Shown one piece after another: positions 32,553 to 43,356 of a stretch of DNA of 64,000 nucleotides (its first letter is position 1; each line of letters opens with the position of its first letter). Origin of the DNA: Plantago ovata (lineage: Eukaryota; Streptophyta; Magnoliopsida; Lamiales; Plantaginaceae); NCBI GenBank assembly GCA_028274465.1, contig CM051456.1, positions 82,508,753-82,572,752 of the forward strand. The letters are read 5' to 3'. A program made the position numbers and the translations under genes. Below the pieces are notes generated by a model, which had not been told where the DNA came from, did no database searches, and was given only the letters and a program-made list of their open reading frames with translations.

Positions 32553-35286
32553 TCAGTTGGAAATGGTTGAAGGACGAAAGCCATGTTTAAGGCAAGCTTC
32601 CCATATGGTGTTGACGTCTAACATTGAACTGCCACATTCGTGCTTGTCCAAACCCTCTAGCGCGTGAACTATTCCAGCAACGCGAGAGGCGCTCATTACT
32701 CTTCTAGGTAGCCAATTCTGTAGACAAAGTGTGTGAAAAAAAAAAAAAAAAGTTAAAAGATAAGATTGGAAGATGTAGCTAGCACGTACAGATTAACAAA
32801 GAGGGCTATATAGCTAGTTCCCTATATATTTGTTTTATCTCTCGAATTTATTGAAGTCATTACAGACCTCACAGGAGTGTAGATTCTTGAGGGAGGTTGG
32901 AGCCTCCATAGATGGAGTTAGTGCGTAGATGCAGTCATGCTCACGCACTTTCTTTGGCATGAGCTGAGAGAATGGAATGAACAGAGTTCCTTTTGGAGCC
33001 CTGAGCTGTTCATCTATTGTCAGATCCTCTCCAACTATCCATACCCTCTCTGCACAAGATTTGGAGAGAACCAACTCTTTCTGTGACACCATAGATAGCT
33101 TATGCCTTTCGTGTTCATACAGGGTAGCCACCTATGAAAAATTTAAGAATTAACAAACGATTAGAAAAGCTACCACAAAACAGAAGATGTATTTATTGCG
33201 TGATTACCTTAATGCCTTTGTTGCAAAGGGCAGAAACAATGCCATAAGATACTTTGGATAGGCGGCCTCTAAGCAGGACTTCCGTGGTGCCTTTAGGTAT
33301 GCTGTTGATAACAATAGGAACCACCAAACTACTTCCATCCACTACTTTGATATTAAGCTTAGGGTTGCTCCCAATGTATAGTTCACCGTTCTGGTTAAGT
33401 TGGTCACCCTTTAAAATTACATTTTGAAAAATAAGATCTCCTATCAAGTGCTGTAGAATATCTTATCTCGAATAAGGAGTAGGGCAGGTTAGATTTGGCG
33501 TTTAAAAAACAAATATTATCTCGAATAAAGAGGATACCTGGTTCAATAATCCTAAGCTTAAGACCTTAACACCTTTTGCATCAGCATCCAGTATGGCTTG
33601 TTCGATTAGGCCATTGATTCTTTTTCTTTGCGACTGGAGGGAATACTATATGAACGTATACAAGTTATCAGCAGTGTTACATATATAGCTAGGTTGAGTA
33701 ATTTGTTTTTTCTTTAATTTGATTCCAAGTACATCAGTTGAAACCGTTACCTGTACGCTGTATCTAGGAACCACCCAAGATTGCAAGTTGAGTTTATGAA
33801 TTGAATTTGTCTCCAGAATGAATGTTCGTCCAAAGGCGAAATTCAGAACCATATGGCAAAAGCTCAGAGGCCACATGTACCATAATCTGGAGTTGTGTGG
33901 CCTGGAAGCATAATAAGCCATTCCAAGGCGGAGATGAAATACTGAATCAGGTGTCGTCAAATGTGTCAAATGCACTACATCGACAGAATCTTCCTGTCTC
34001 CTTAGTGACTCAAGGTGTAAGGAATCCGATTTTGTGTCCATTGTACCGTGTATCCAGTCGTAGAATGGCATGAACAATGAATAATTAGTCCTGAACTGCG
34101 TATGATGCAAAGAGTGAAACCTGCAGTTTCCCAAAAATCATGTTATCCACATGGAAATTAATTGTAACATCATATTGACTCCAGTAAATAGAATCATTGT
34201 AGTAGAAACTTACGAGGGCGTATAGATCAAGTACTTGAGAGGAGGAAAAAAAGAGAAGAGCCGGTGTGGTATGAACTCAAAATTACAATGGCCCATACAG
34301 TTCATGAAATCAAATACAATCAAGTATCCAAACAGTGAAACCAATGAGGCTGTTCCAGTGAGGATTGTTACAACGGATGAGATACCAAAAAGCATAATAT
34401 ATGCCAGATTCTCCGCGAATGGATGTACAAGGCCTGTATTTTGAATAATTCATTGAAAACGTTTTATTGGATCAATCATGATAAAACAATAGATCTTGTA
34501 CATGTGCTGAATATATAACATATATACTATCTTACCGGTGTTTGGGTCAGTAGCAACAAACGTATGGTGATGCGAATGGTATCTGGAATAGAGATAATGG
34601 TGGTGCAAGGCTCTGTGAAGCCAATAGTAAAGGTACTCCAGTGGACCAATGTGAAGCAAAAATGCCATGATTATACCATCAGTCCTCCATAGAGGCAGGA
34701 AAGATGCTTGCGGTATCATGTTGTTACCAAAGAACAAAACAATTCCCATCAACAGAATATTATCAGCCCTGATCAATATAATTTGAAACAGTAAATATAT
34801 ATTACTAAATGGTTTAACATAATACGACTAAGGAAATGAAGTATGAACTATGAATATATCAATTGACAAAGAACGATTTACAGACCAGGTATGTTCTTTG
34901 TCAACCTGTTCAAACTCAACGCTGCGATTGACAATTCGGTTCTTCCCTTTCGCGGTTCTGTGTCGAGAAACAGATGTCCATATTAGGCCAGTAATGGCCC
35001 TTACCATAAGGAACGGGATAATTAGCAAATTTGTGTAGTCTCTCTCATTTTGCGCTTTTGTTGCAGCTATGTATGCACTTTGCATCGCCAATGGAGTCAA
35101 AACCAAACACTTGAGAGATCAAAGCATAGTCAAATTGTTAATTAGCACTTGCACCATTACATTCTGAACAATTATATATAATCATCATTATTAATTGCCA
35201 AATGCGTTGTAGAGAAATGTTATTACCTTATAACTTCCGAGGTTCTTCCATGGAAAATCTGTTAGAAAACCAGGTGTTGTAGCCAT
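32553..35286 (-). CDS. CER1-like: CER1-like fatty aldehyde decarbonylase (wax alkane synthesis), nine exons
   Basis: ECERIFERUM1-family proteins are ER membrane enzymes that, with CER3, turn very-long-chain acyl precursors into cuticular alkanes. Predicted exons (minus strand, 5' to 3'): 35286-35227, 35109-34886, 34768-34536, 34433-34214, 34120-33751, 33633-33538, 33408-33208, 33131-32868, 32717-32553. All introns are GT-AG, and the phases add up to one frame of 610 codons plus stop, close to the roughly 625 residues of Arabidopsis CER1 as I recall it. It starts MATTPGFLTDFPWKNLGSYK. The histidine clusters of the fatty-acid-hydroxylase fold are present: 'HRALHHH', 'YHSHHH', 'MGHCNFE', 'HSLHH'. 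The C-terminal WAX2 domain has 'LQSWVVPRY', 'KGVKVLSLGL', 'VWIVGE', 'KGTLFIPFSQ' and ends 'NWLPRRVMSASRVAGIVHAL...ECGSS'. Nothing looks broken. Paralogue identity within the CER1 family is not resolved. Confidence 0.92.
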
Positions 35287-35324
35287 TTTTATTACTTCTG
35301 AGTAGCGGATGTTCTTGTTACATA

Positions 35325-35334
35325 AATATATATA
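35325..35334 (-). promoter_or_regulatory. TATA box of the CER1-like gene
   Basis: On the minus strand CTATATATATTT lies about 40-50 bp upstream of the ATG at 35286, implying a very short 5' UTR if used. Confidence 0.5.
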
Positions 35335-36309
35335 GCTAGAGGGCCCGGAAAAGCTACTCTTCTTGTTAATTACTTAAACATTTGATGATATCATACCGGC
35401 CAGTTTTAAATTGGAATAGGAATAAATCTTAAATCATAACAAAAGTCTACTAGTTAGGCTCTGTTTTCGCTTGAAATTTTTTGAACTAAACTGATCTCAT
35501 CTGAACTTAATAAATTTGAATTGAACTGAACTTAATTAATCTGAACTGAACTTATTTGAAATATAAATTTTAACTAAACAAACTTGAACTGAACTGAATT
35601 TATCTAAACTGAACTTAACTTAACTATTTTAAACTGAGCTGAACTTAATAAATTTGAACTGAGGTGAACTTATTTTAACCGTATTGAAATTAAAGTAAAA
35701 TCAACATACATTGATATTGCCATATTGGTTATGCTCTCTGCCACCATATATATTCTACTTACAATATTACCATATAGTGGAGTATTTAATTAGTAGAACA
35801 TTATCTTCTCATTGGGTGAAAAATTAGTTGACTTTGTAAACTGCAAAATGTCTCCAAGTTAAAATACTTTCACCCTCACGCTAGGCAGTAGAGTTTACCG
35901 ATTCAACAATTCTATTCCACATACAGTTCTGTTAGAATAGTTATCTTTAGATTTAGATATACATAATTAACACAATTTATAAATTGAATAACCTTATAAT
36001 CTACTGTTTTAAGGTGTTAATTATGAGAACGTCTACTGTGAGACCACTAGATTCGTGAGACCAAAATGAGACTCAAATGAACTAGAAAGTAGATAAAAAA
36101 ACTCGCTGGTCCAACTAATAACTCGCGGGTCATGTTATAACCCGAAATAAAACCAGATCTCTTCGCCTAAACCTGTTAAAATCAGAAAAATCTTTTCTCT
36201 CTCCGTCTCTGCAACAAAACATCGATTCTCTCTCTACGAATCGTCGATTCTCTCTCTACAAATCGTTGATTGTCTCTCTTTCTCTCTCTAGCTTCAACGA
36301 AAAACAAAT
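35335..36309. other. Intergenic region between CER1-like and FAR1/MULE genes
   Basis: AT-rich. About 35470-35700 is a degenerate tandem repeat of TGAACT/GAACTTAAT words. About 36015-36075 ('GAACGTCTACTGTGAGACC' then 'CGTGAGACC' and 'GAGACTC') could be a MULE-type terminal repeat, but no partner is left to test it. A CT-rich leader with two near-repeats of CGATTCTCTCTCTAC (36210-36260) precedes the ATG at 36310. Confidence 0.55.
35470..35700. repeat. Degenerate TGAACT tandem repeat
   Basis: Many imperfect copies of TGAACTGAACTTAAT-like words. Simple-sequence character; no coding potential. Confidence 0.75.
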
Positions 36310-36474
36310 ATGAGCATCAACCATTACTCTCCTAGATCGTTGAATGAATTGAACAATTTGAGGATTAGATTTGTGCAATTGACGAATTCGAAGAGGGGAA
36401 AACGTTCAAGGAAAATTAAGGAATCTTCAGCGGTTGAAGTCGATCATATAGAAGAAGACTTCATTGAAATAGTT

Positions 36475-36696
36475 GAAGGATTTTCTATGAGACAATCGGA
36501 ATTTGATATGGAAGAAGATTGGAGTGAATTTGCTGAAGTATTTGTTGAAGATATTGATGAAATACCTAGAGATACAGAATTTACAGAAGGATTTGCTATG
36601 AGACAGCCGGAATTTGATATGGAAGAAGATTGCAGTGAATTTTCTGAATGATTTGTTGAAAATATTGATGAAATACCTAGAGATCCAGAATTTACA
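36475..36696 (+). repeat. Two 111-bp in-frame repeats in exon 1
   Basis: Units 36475-36585 and 36586-36696 each encode about 37 residues: EGF(S/A)MRQ(S/P)EFDMEED followed by 'DEIPRD'. They form an acidic tandem duplication upstream of the zinc region. Confidence 0.85.
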
Positions 36697-37854
36697 AAAG
36701 GATTTGGTGATGAACATGAAGCTGATAAACATGAAGCTTCAGCTGATAAGCACAAAGGACCTGCTGAACAATCAGGTATGTTACAATTTCGTTTGAGTTT
36801 TATGCATTATTGATTTGAGTTTTATGACAAAAGTTTCTGAGTTTTACTCTGTAAAGTTTAGTATGTTACAATTTCATTTGAGTTTTATGGATTATTGATT
36901 TGAGTTTTATGACAAAAGTGTTTGAGTTTTACTCTGTAAAGTTCTGTATGTTACAATTTCGTTTGAGTTTTATGCATTATTGATTTGAGTTTTACTCTTT
37001 TGATATTTGATTTTCATTCATTTAAATGATTGAGTTTTATAATATATCATTGCAGAGCATATACCACTCTCTTTTATTGGTTTAAAAAAGGAAAAATGGG
37101 AACATTTTGAGGAACTTTACAAACGCTATGCATCAATGGGTGGATTTTCTGTTTGAATCTCAACAACAAGAACATCCAAAGATAAATCTGTCAAGGAAAG
37201 GTACTTCGTCTGTTCTCGTGCAGGCAAAGCACCTGTTAAGCAAACTCAACCAGTGGCAATTTCTCCTATGATTTTTGTTGATAGTGATGAAGGAAATGAA
37301 GAAGAGAAAGAACAAAAGGCAAAGAAGCCAAGAAATAGTAGAGTCAGAAGGACTGATTGCGAGGCTAGTTTGAGAACTGCATTCAACAAGGAAGAAAATT
37401 GCTTCGAAGTTAAGCATCATATTACAGAACACAACCATGAGTTGGCTAGGCCAGAATGGAGTCACTTGCAGTGTTCTCAAAGGAAGATTACACCACAGAA
37501 AGGCAAAGTAATCGAGTGTATGGAAGGGGCTAGATTAAAGCCAAGCCAGAGTTACAAAGTTCTTATGCACAATGCTGGAGGCAGAGAGAACATTGGGCAC
37601 ACTGTTCGGGATAATATCAACTATGTAAACAAGTTAGTTTTCTATGAGTTTTATATGCTGTTTGTTTGAGTTTTGTGTGGTGCTTGTTTGAGTTTTACAT
37701 CTATCATATTTCTTTGAGTTTAATATGATATTTGTTTGAATTTTATGTGATGCTTGTTTTTGTTTTACATCTATCATATTAGAAGTTTAGGTTGAGATTT
37801 ACTTGGAGATATGTTGTATATGTTTGAGTTTTATATGGTGTTTATTTCAGTTTT

Positions 37855-39144
37855 TGATGAACCGGAATTTGTCAGATTCTAATTCAGCAAATAATATTTG
37901 TAATTAGCCAAAGGCAATCCACAACTACAACGAAAACCGTAGTGTAGCAGTAGAATGACTCGAGTGTCGTTCTCTCAGGACTATAACTAGCTTTATCAAA
38001 TCTAATTTAGAATATAAAAACAGCAGACAGATAGCAAGGGGTTTTTCTAACAGATAATGGAGATTGGTGATAGTATGATCCTTCAAAGCATAACGGGTCG
38101 ATAATCATGCATAAATTCCTCGGTCTTGCATAGAGATCTTTGAATCAATCTAGTGTCCTGTTGCAATTATTAAGCACTACGAAGATAATTGGTCTGACAA
38201 GTCAATCACTATTGTCCTATTGTGTTCCGTAATTATTCAACACTACGAAGATAAACTCGCACACAGGTCGACAAGTGTCCAATTGTGCATAATAATTAAT
38301 ATAACATACGAGAATTTAGGCTGTGCCTGATCAACGAAATAAACCAATGACACGGAGTATAATGCGCGATATAGCCATTAGCATGATTATCTTCCCTTCG
38401 CTAAGAATTCACATACTACCACCAACGATAAGTTTAGCTACTCATAATAGGCATGCAATCAACAGAAATCATAGAAGAAAACATATTGAAAGATATATAA
38501 AATAAGTAGATTAAACTGTAAGATACAAGTTACCGAAGGTTGTCAATCTCCGAAGAATTGCGATCCTACGAGCTCCAATCCGCTACGAAAAAGTATCCCC
38601 TAAGATACGGACCCCCAGAACAGGCTCTGGGAAGTCCCTACCTAAAACTACAGAGAGAGGTGAGAAAGTAGGTCTGGAAAGATCTGATTTTCGGAGAAAA
38701 CTGAGCAACTATATATAGGCTTCGAATTGTTGTGGGGCGGTTCGCCCCACACGCCCGGCGGTTCGCCCGGTGTGGGGCGGTTCGCCCCAGACAATTTCTT
38801 GCGGAATTCCGCATTTTCGACGCGTTTTTGGATTTGTTCCCCTTTTCGGACTCGGTTTCTGACTTCTAGTAGCCTTCTAACCTCCAGATTCGGCCCCTAG
38901 ACTTCAAATCCTATCCGGAAACCTTCAGATACTCCAAATAGGCTTCTGGAACACCAATTCCTTGTCAACTTCAATGTAATTGCCCGGAAATCTTCGAATT
39001 TCAACCAAAACCTGTAAAATAAAATCTAAAGGGAAACGTGACACTATTCTAATAAAATGCATTACAATATAGCTAAATTAACATAGAGGATAGCTAAAAT
39101 AGGTGAAAAAGACTCGAATGAAAGTGTAAAATACACATTCATCA
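37855..39144 (-). mobile_element. Athila solo LTR in FAR1/MULE intron
   Basis: 1290 bp beginning TGATGAACCGGAATTTG and ending ACACATTCATCA on the plus strand, flanked by GTTTT at 37850-37854 and 39145-39149. The perfect 5-bp duplication shows insertion followed by LTR-LTR recombination. Three GGGCGGTTCGCCC-type palindromes lie at about 38733-38792. Same family as 7337-8534. Confidence 0.93.
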
Positions 39145-40523
39145 GTTTTATATAGCTATTGTTTGAGCTTTACATCTGTATTCAAGAAGGTGTTTGTTAT
39201 GTGTGCCTGTGCTTGTCAATTATTCTATGTTTGTTGCTTTTTACTGTGTTAATTTTATTTTCAACTCTGTAAACAGGCTGAGGGCCCATAAAACTGGAGG
39301 ACAAGATTCACAGTGTATGATAAATTCATTGCTAAAAAGGCAAAGACAGGATCCTGAGTTCATTTATAGAGTAATTCTTGATGACCAAACAAGACTCTGT
39401 GGATTTTGGTGCGACTGGGTTATGAGGGAAGATTACAAACTTTTTGGAGACGTGCTGATTTTCGATACATCATACCGTACTAACCGGCATGATATGATTT
39501 GTGCACCTTTGGTAGGAGTCAATAGTCACTGGAATAATGTTGTTTTCGGTTGTGCCTTTCTTGCTAATGAACAAGCGGAGATATTTGTTTGGTTGTTGGA
39601 GACATTCTTGGAAGCAATGGAGCAGAAAAAACCACTGACATTATTACAGACCAGGATGGTGCTATGATCAAAGCAATTGCACAGGTATAAAAGATGTTTT
39701 TATATGTTTGAGTTTTATATGCTATTTCTTTGAGTTTTATGTGCTTCTTGTTTGAGTTTTACATCTGTATTAAAGAAGGTGTTTGAGTTTTGTTGATTAT
39801 GATTGTTCAGGTGTTTGGGGAATCAACAAAGCATAGACTTTGTGTGTGGCATATTGAACAAAACTTTTATAAGAATGCTGGTGCTTTGAAAAACAACAAG
39901 GAATTTAAGAAACATTCCTATTCTGCCTAAAAATATGTAGAGACAAGGATGTGTTTGAGGAAACATGGAAGACAATGGTTGAAACTTACAACCTGTACAC
40001 CGAACATGATGACCCTACTAAAAAGTGGTTTAAAAAGTTGTATGGGCTACGTGGCAAGTGGTGTAGAGCTTTGAATAAAGATATCTTCTCTGCTGGGATA
40101 TTGTCATCACAAAGGAGTGAGAGTACGAACAACGCTGTATCGTTTAACTCGAACAAGCATACATCTCTGACACAGTTTTTTGATTTATTTGATGAAATGG
40201 TTGAGAGGTGGAGATCAACAGAGGTTCAAAATGAGTTCTTATGCAGTACAACACATCCAATGCTATACTCTCAGCATAAGATTCTACAGCATGCTGCAAA
40301 GGTAAAAAGACTGAAAAACTCTAACAGAATTGCGTGAGTTTTCTAGGATGATTGTTTGAATTTAATGCATGTGAATTTGTCAATGATATGCAGGTCTACA
40401 CTGTCAAAATTTATGGGGAGTTTGAAAAACAGTTCATTTACTCTATTACCAATGGAGTCGATTTGAAATATTCTGATCAACATACTTTCATATATGATGT
40501 CATTCCAAATGAAGAAAAGTATG

Positions 40524-42027
40524 TGTTAGGAAACTTGCAATTTTGATGAGCAATTAACCATGCTAAATTAACAGTAACTAGTACTCTTAAGGTCCATAGG
40601 AATTTAGAATTTTAAGGACATTGTAAAAGAGGAACGTTCGCTGAAAGACTTAGTGTAGGTACTAGTTAGGTTATTTCGTTTGATGATGATGTACTTTGTT
40701 TTTAGAAACGAACTATTGAAGACCTAAGAACCGCTCAGAAACTTGAAGATTCGAAGATTGAAGACTTAGAAGATTTCTGAGAAAGGTATCTACAGAGGCA
40801 CATGTTGCTTAGAAAGTGAGATTTTCATCAACAGCTCGCATAAGTGAAAATCTATATGATAGAGTAGGTTGTGCTTGCTGAAACTGAGACTGACCACTTG
40901 CTGACAACATATGTGACCTCCTTGCTGAAGAGTACTTGCATTTTGACTCCAACGTTCACATTTGAATTTGATTCAAATGACCATTAAATGCAAAGTAGGC
41001 ACGCGAAGAAGATGAAGACAAGAAGACAAATGAAGGACGCTGCTAAAAGTACAAAAGCAAGATAGTGACATCTTAAGGTGCAAATTTGAAATTCAAACAA
41101 CTCCCTTGAGACACTATAAATAGAGGTCATCATGCAAAGAGTAGAAGGGTGTCAACAACGTGATCAAACTCTCACTTGTGCTTTAAACACTCAAAACCTT
41201 CTATACTCTTTACTGCCTATTGATCCGTTCCAGGACTTAAGCTTGAAACAAAAGATACTTGTGAAGAAGTAGAACATTCACGGCTATGAAATTAGTTAAG
41301 TGTTCTTTCTTTCGAACAAGAACAAGTCTTGACACCAGAAACAATTAAAGTTGCTTACTGAAAAGTATTACAAGTTGTGTTTCTTTAGATAACTTGTTAT
41401 AGCTGAAAAAGTTATATTCAAGCGATCTCATCCCAAACCTCTCCAACTGATAAACACCCTTTTCAGGCGTGAAATTCAGGGGGAATTAATCAAGCATAGT
41501 GTTGCTGATTATAAGTCCCAAGTTTGGTGGAGAACAAGGTTACAGTTCTCTAGTTAGGTTGGAAACGAAGCAAGTGTGCTTTGGTTTCTGAAGAATCATT
41601 AGTGATAGGATTTGTAAGGAACCTCACATCTTATCTTAGTGGCTTCAGTCCTAGAAAGGACAAACTGGATTAGTTGAGAGATTACGCCACTCTCAGATAC
41701 CACTATAAAAGTGTTTGTGTGATTTACTTTACCGCATTTAGTTTTCAGCAAGCTACATTTATTGTACACTGACACTCTGCTCACTTGCTGAAACTAGCTC
41801 TCTGAAAAGCACTTATTGTAAAAAGACTTCCGCACTCTGTTTTTAAGTACCAGAAAACTTGTTACTGAAAAGTAATAAGTACTTGCTGAGAAAGTTAAGT
41901 ACCAGCAAACTCATTACTGAAAAGTAATAAGCACTTGCTGAGAAAGTTTTAAACGACGAAAAGTTTGAAAAGACTATTCACCTCCCTCCCCCCTCTAGTC
42001 TTTTCTTGTTGTTTAAAGGGACCAACA
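40524..42027 (+). mobile_element. Copia 2 (Sirevirus-like) 5' LTR
   Basis: 1504 bp, TGTTAGGAAACTTG...ACCAACA. It is the same family as the copia 1 LTR in opposite orientation but noticeably diverged. It is followed by AG and a primer-binding site. It cuts the FAR1/MULE reading frame. The matching 3' LTR is not in the window. Confidence 0.9.
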
Positions 42028-42029
42028 AG

Positions 42030-42041
42030 TGGTATCAGAGC
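42030..42041 (+). other. Primer-binding site of copia 2
   Basis: TGGTATCAGAGC, two bases after the LTR, complementary to initiator methionine tRNA. Confidence 0.92.
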
Positions 42042-42139
42042 TAGAGGTTCTTTAACCTTCGGCACTGAACCTAGATCCCCTTAGGTGCTTTTCGTAAATC
42101 ACTTTCACTTGATCAGTTTGGTAGACATTTGCTGACAGG

Positions 42140-43356
42140 ATGTCGCTAGGAGACGCTCCCTTGCTGAAGCTGAAAAACTATGAAAAATGGCGAAACAACA
42201 TGATGCTACATCTTGAGGCCATTAGTGATGAAATGGTTTCTGTCATAAATGATGGACCTATCAAGATCACTAAACTTGAGAGAACTTTTCCTCACAAAAA
42301 ATACTGCTGGAATGGGAACTATCTTAGGAGAACTGGTTGATACCGCCGTTCCAAAATCAAGAGAGGAATGGACTTTCGACGAAGCCAAAAGATTCCGTCT
42401 TGATGGCCAAGCAAGAAACATCATTATTCGATCTACTCCAGATACTATACAGTGCAAACTGTGGGGTGCCAAAACTGCTAAGGAAGCTTGGAAAATGGTT
42501 CAAGATCTTTGTGTTGGATCTGACAAAACCAAGGAAAACAAACTCGAAGTGCTAAAGTTGAAGTTCCAAAACTTTAAACAAGGTACAAATGAGTCACTGG
42601 AAGACTTGGATTTCAGATTGACAACTCTAGTGAGTGAGATGGCTGCCTTAGGAGTTGGAAACTTCTATTCAGATTCTGAAAAGGTGAAAACCATCATTAG
42701 AAGTCTGAACCAAGAATGGTCCATACTCAGAATTTCTACTACAATCAAGGAATGGCAAATATCACTGCAACTGAGTTGTTCTCTCATCTTGCTACTGTCA
42801 ACTACGAGACAAAGCAAAGAGAAAATGTGTTTGCTGAAAAATCGCAAAACATTGCTCTTGCTGCCAAGCCGTCATCTTCTGAAAAGAAGAATGATAAAGA
42901 GTCTGCTGATAAAAATGCTCTTGTTGTTAGAAACATGAAGAAATTCATCAGTAAGGAACTTGAAAGGTGAAAACAAAAAGAGAAGCTGAAAAAGCATCTT
43001 GGCAACAACTACCATAAATACAAGAATGAAGCTAGCTCGCCGAACAAGCAACCTCAACAAGCAAATTCCTCCGAAGAACCAGCAGTTGGCAATGATCTTT
43101 GCTTTTATTGCAAAAAGTCTGGACACTTCAAAGCAAATTGTCCCATACTAAAAGGGAAATCTGCTGAAAATAAGAAGAAGTTCAAAAGGGCTTTGATTGC
43201 TGAAGAAAAGAAAAAGCTTCAAGAAAAAATCGAAGCTCTTTGCATTGAAACAAGTTCTAAAGACAGTGACGTAGAGAGTTCAGAAACTGAAGAAGAAGAA
43301 GCCACTCTTGATGTAGAGATTGGCAAGGAAGTTTGTGGAATAGCTATGGAAGCTTA
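42140..43356 (+). mobile_element. Copia 2 gag fragment
   Basis: Homologous to copia 1 gag: 'LKLKNYEKWRNNMMLHLEAI', 'CKLWGAKTAKEAWKMVQDLC', and a complete CCHC knuckle 'CFYCKKSGHFKANC' near 43106-43150, followed by the K/E-rich tail. It stops where copia 3 inserted; the rest would lie beyond the window. It has a few breaks. Confidence 0.85.

Larger units (their letters stand above)
36310..40523 (+). pseudogene. FAR1-related / MULE transposase pseudogene
   Basis: FAR1/FRS proteins are Mutator-transposase relatives that serve as transcription factors; active MULEs encode similar proteins. Predicted exons: 36310-36775, 37056-37632, 39277-39684, 39811-about 40303, then about 40394-40523. Exon 2 carries the FAR1 zinc region ('RYFVCSRAGK', 'RRTDCEASLR', 'EHNHELARPE'). 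Exon 3 carries the MULE core ('DWVMREDYKLFGDVLIFDTS', 'PLVGVNSHWNNVVFGCAFLA'). Exon 4 has 'KHRLCVWHIEQN' and 'FEETWKTMVETYNL'. In-frame stops at 36649-36651 and 37154-37156, plus frame changes near 39640 and 39925, show decay. The SWIM zinc finger expected at the C-terminus is missing because a copia LTR begins at 40524. An Athila solo LTR sits in intron 2. Host FRS gene or MULE cannot be decided here. Confidence 0.75.

Noticed and set aside
32835-33131. CER1-like protein ending at 32835
   Set aside because: A GT donor at 32867 and an exon at 32717-32553 encoding the conserved NWLPRR...ECGSS end fit the family, so the stop at 32835 lies in an intron.
33822-34073. Plus-strand reading frame across the wax gene
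   Set aside because: Antisense shadow of CER1-like exon 5.
36015-36075. Terminal inverted repeat of a MULE
   Set aside because: The GTGAGACC words are suggestive, but the other end of the gene is lost, so no partner or 9-bp target duplication can be tested.
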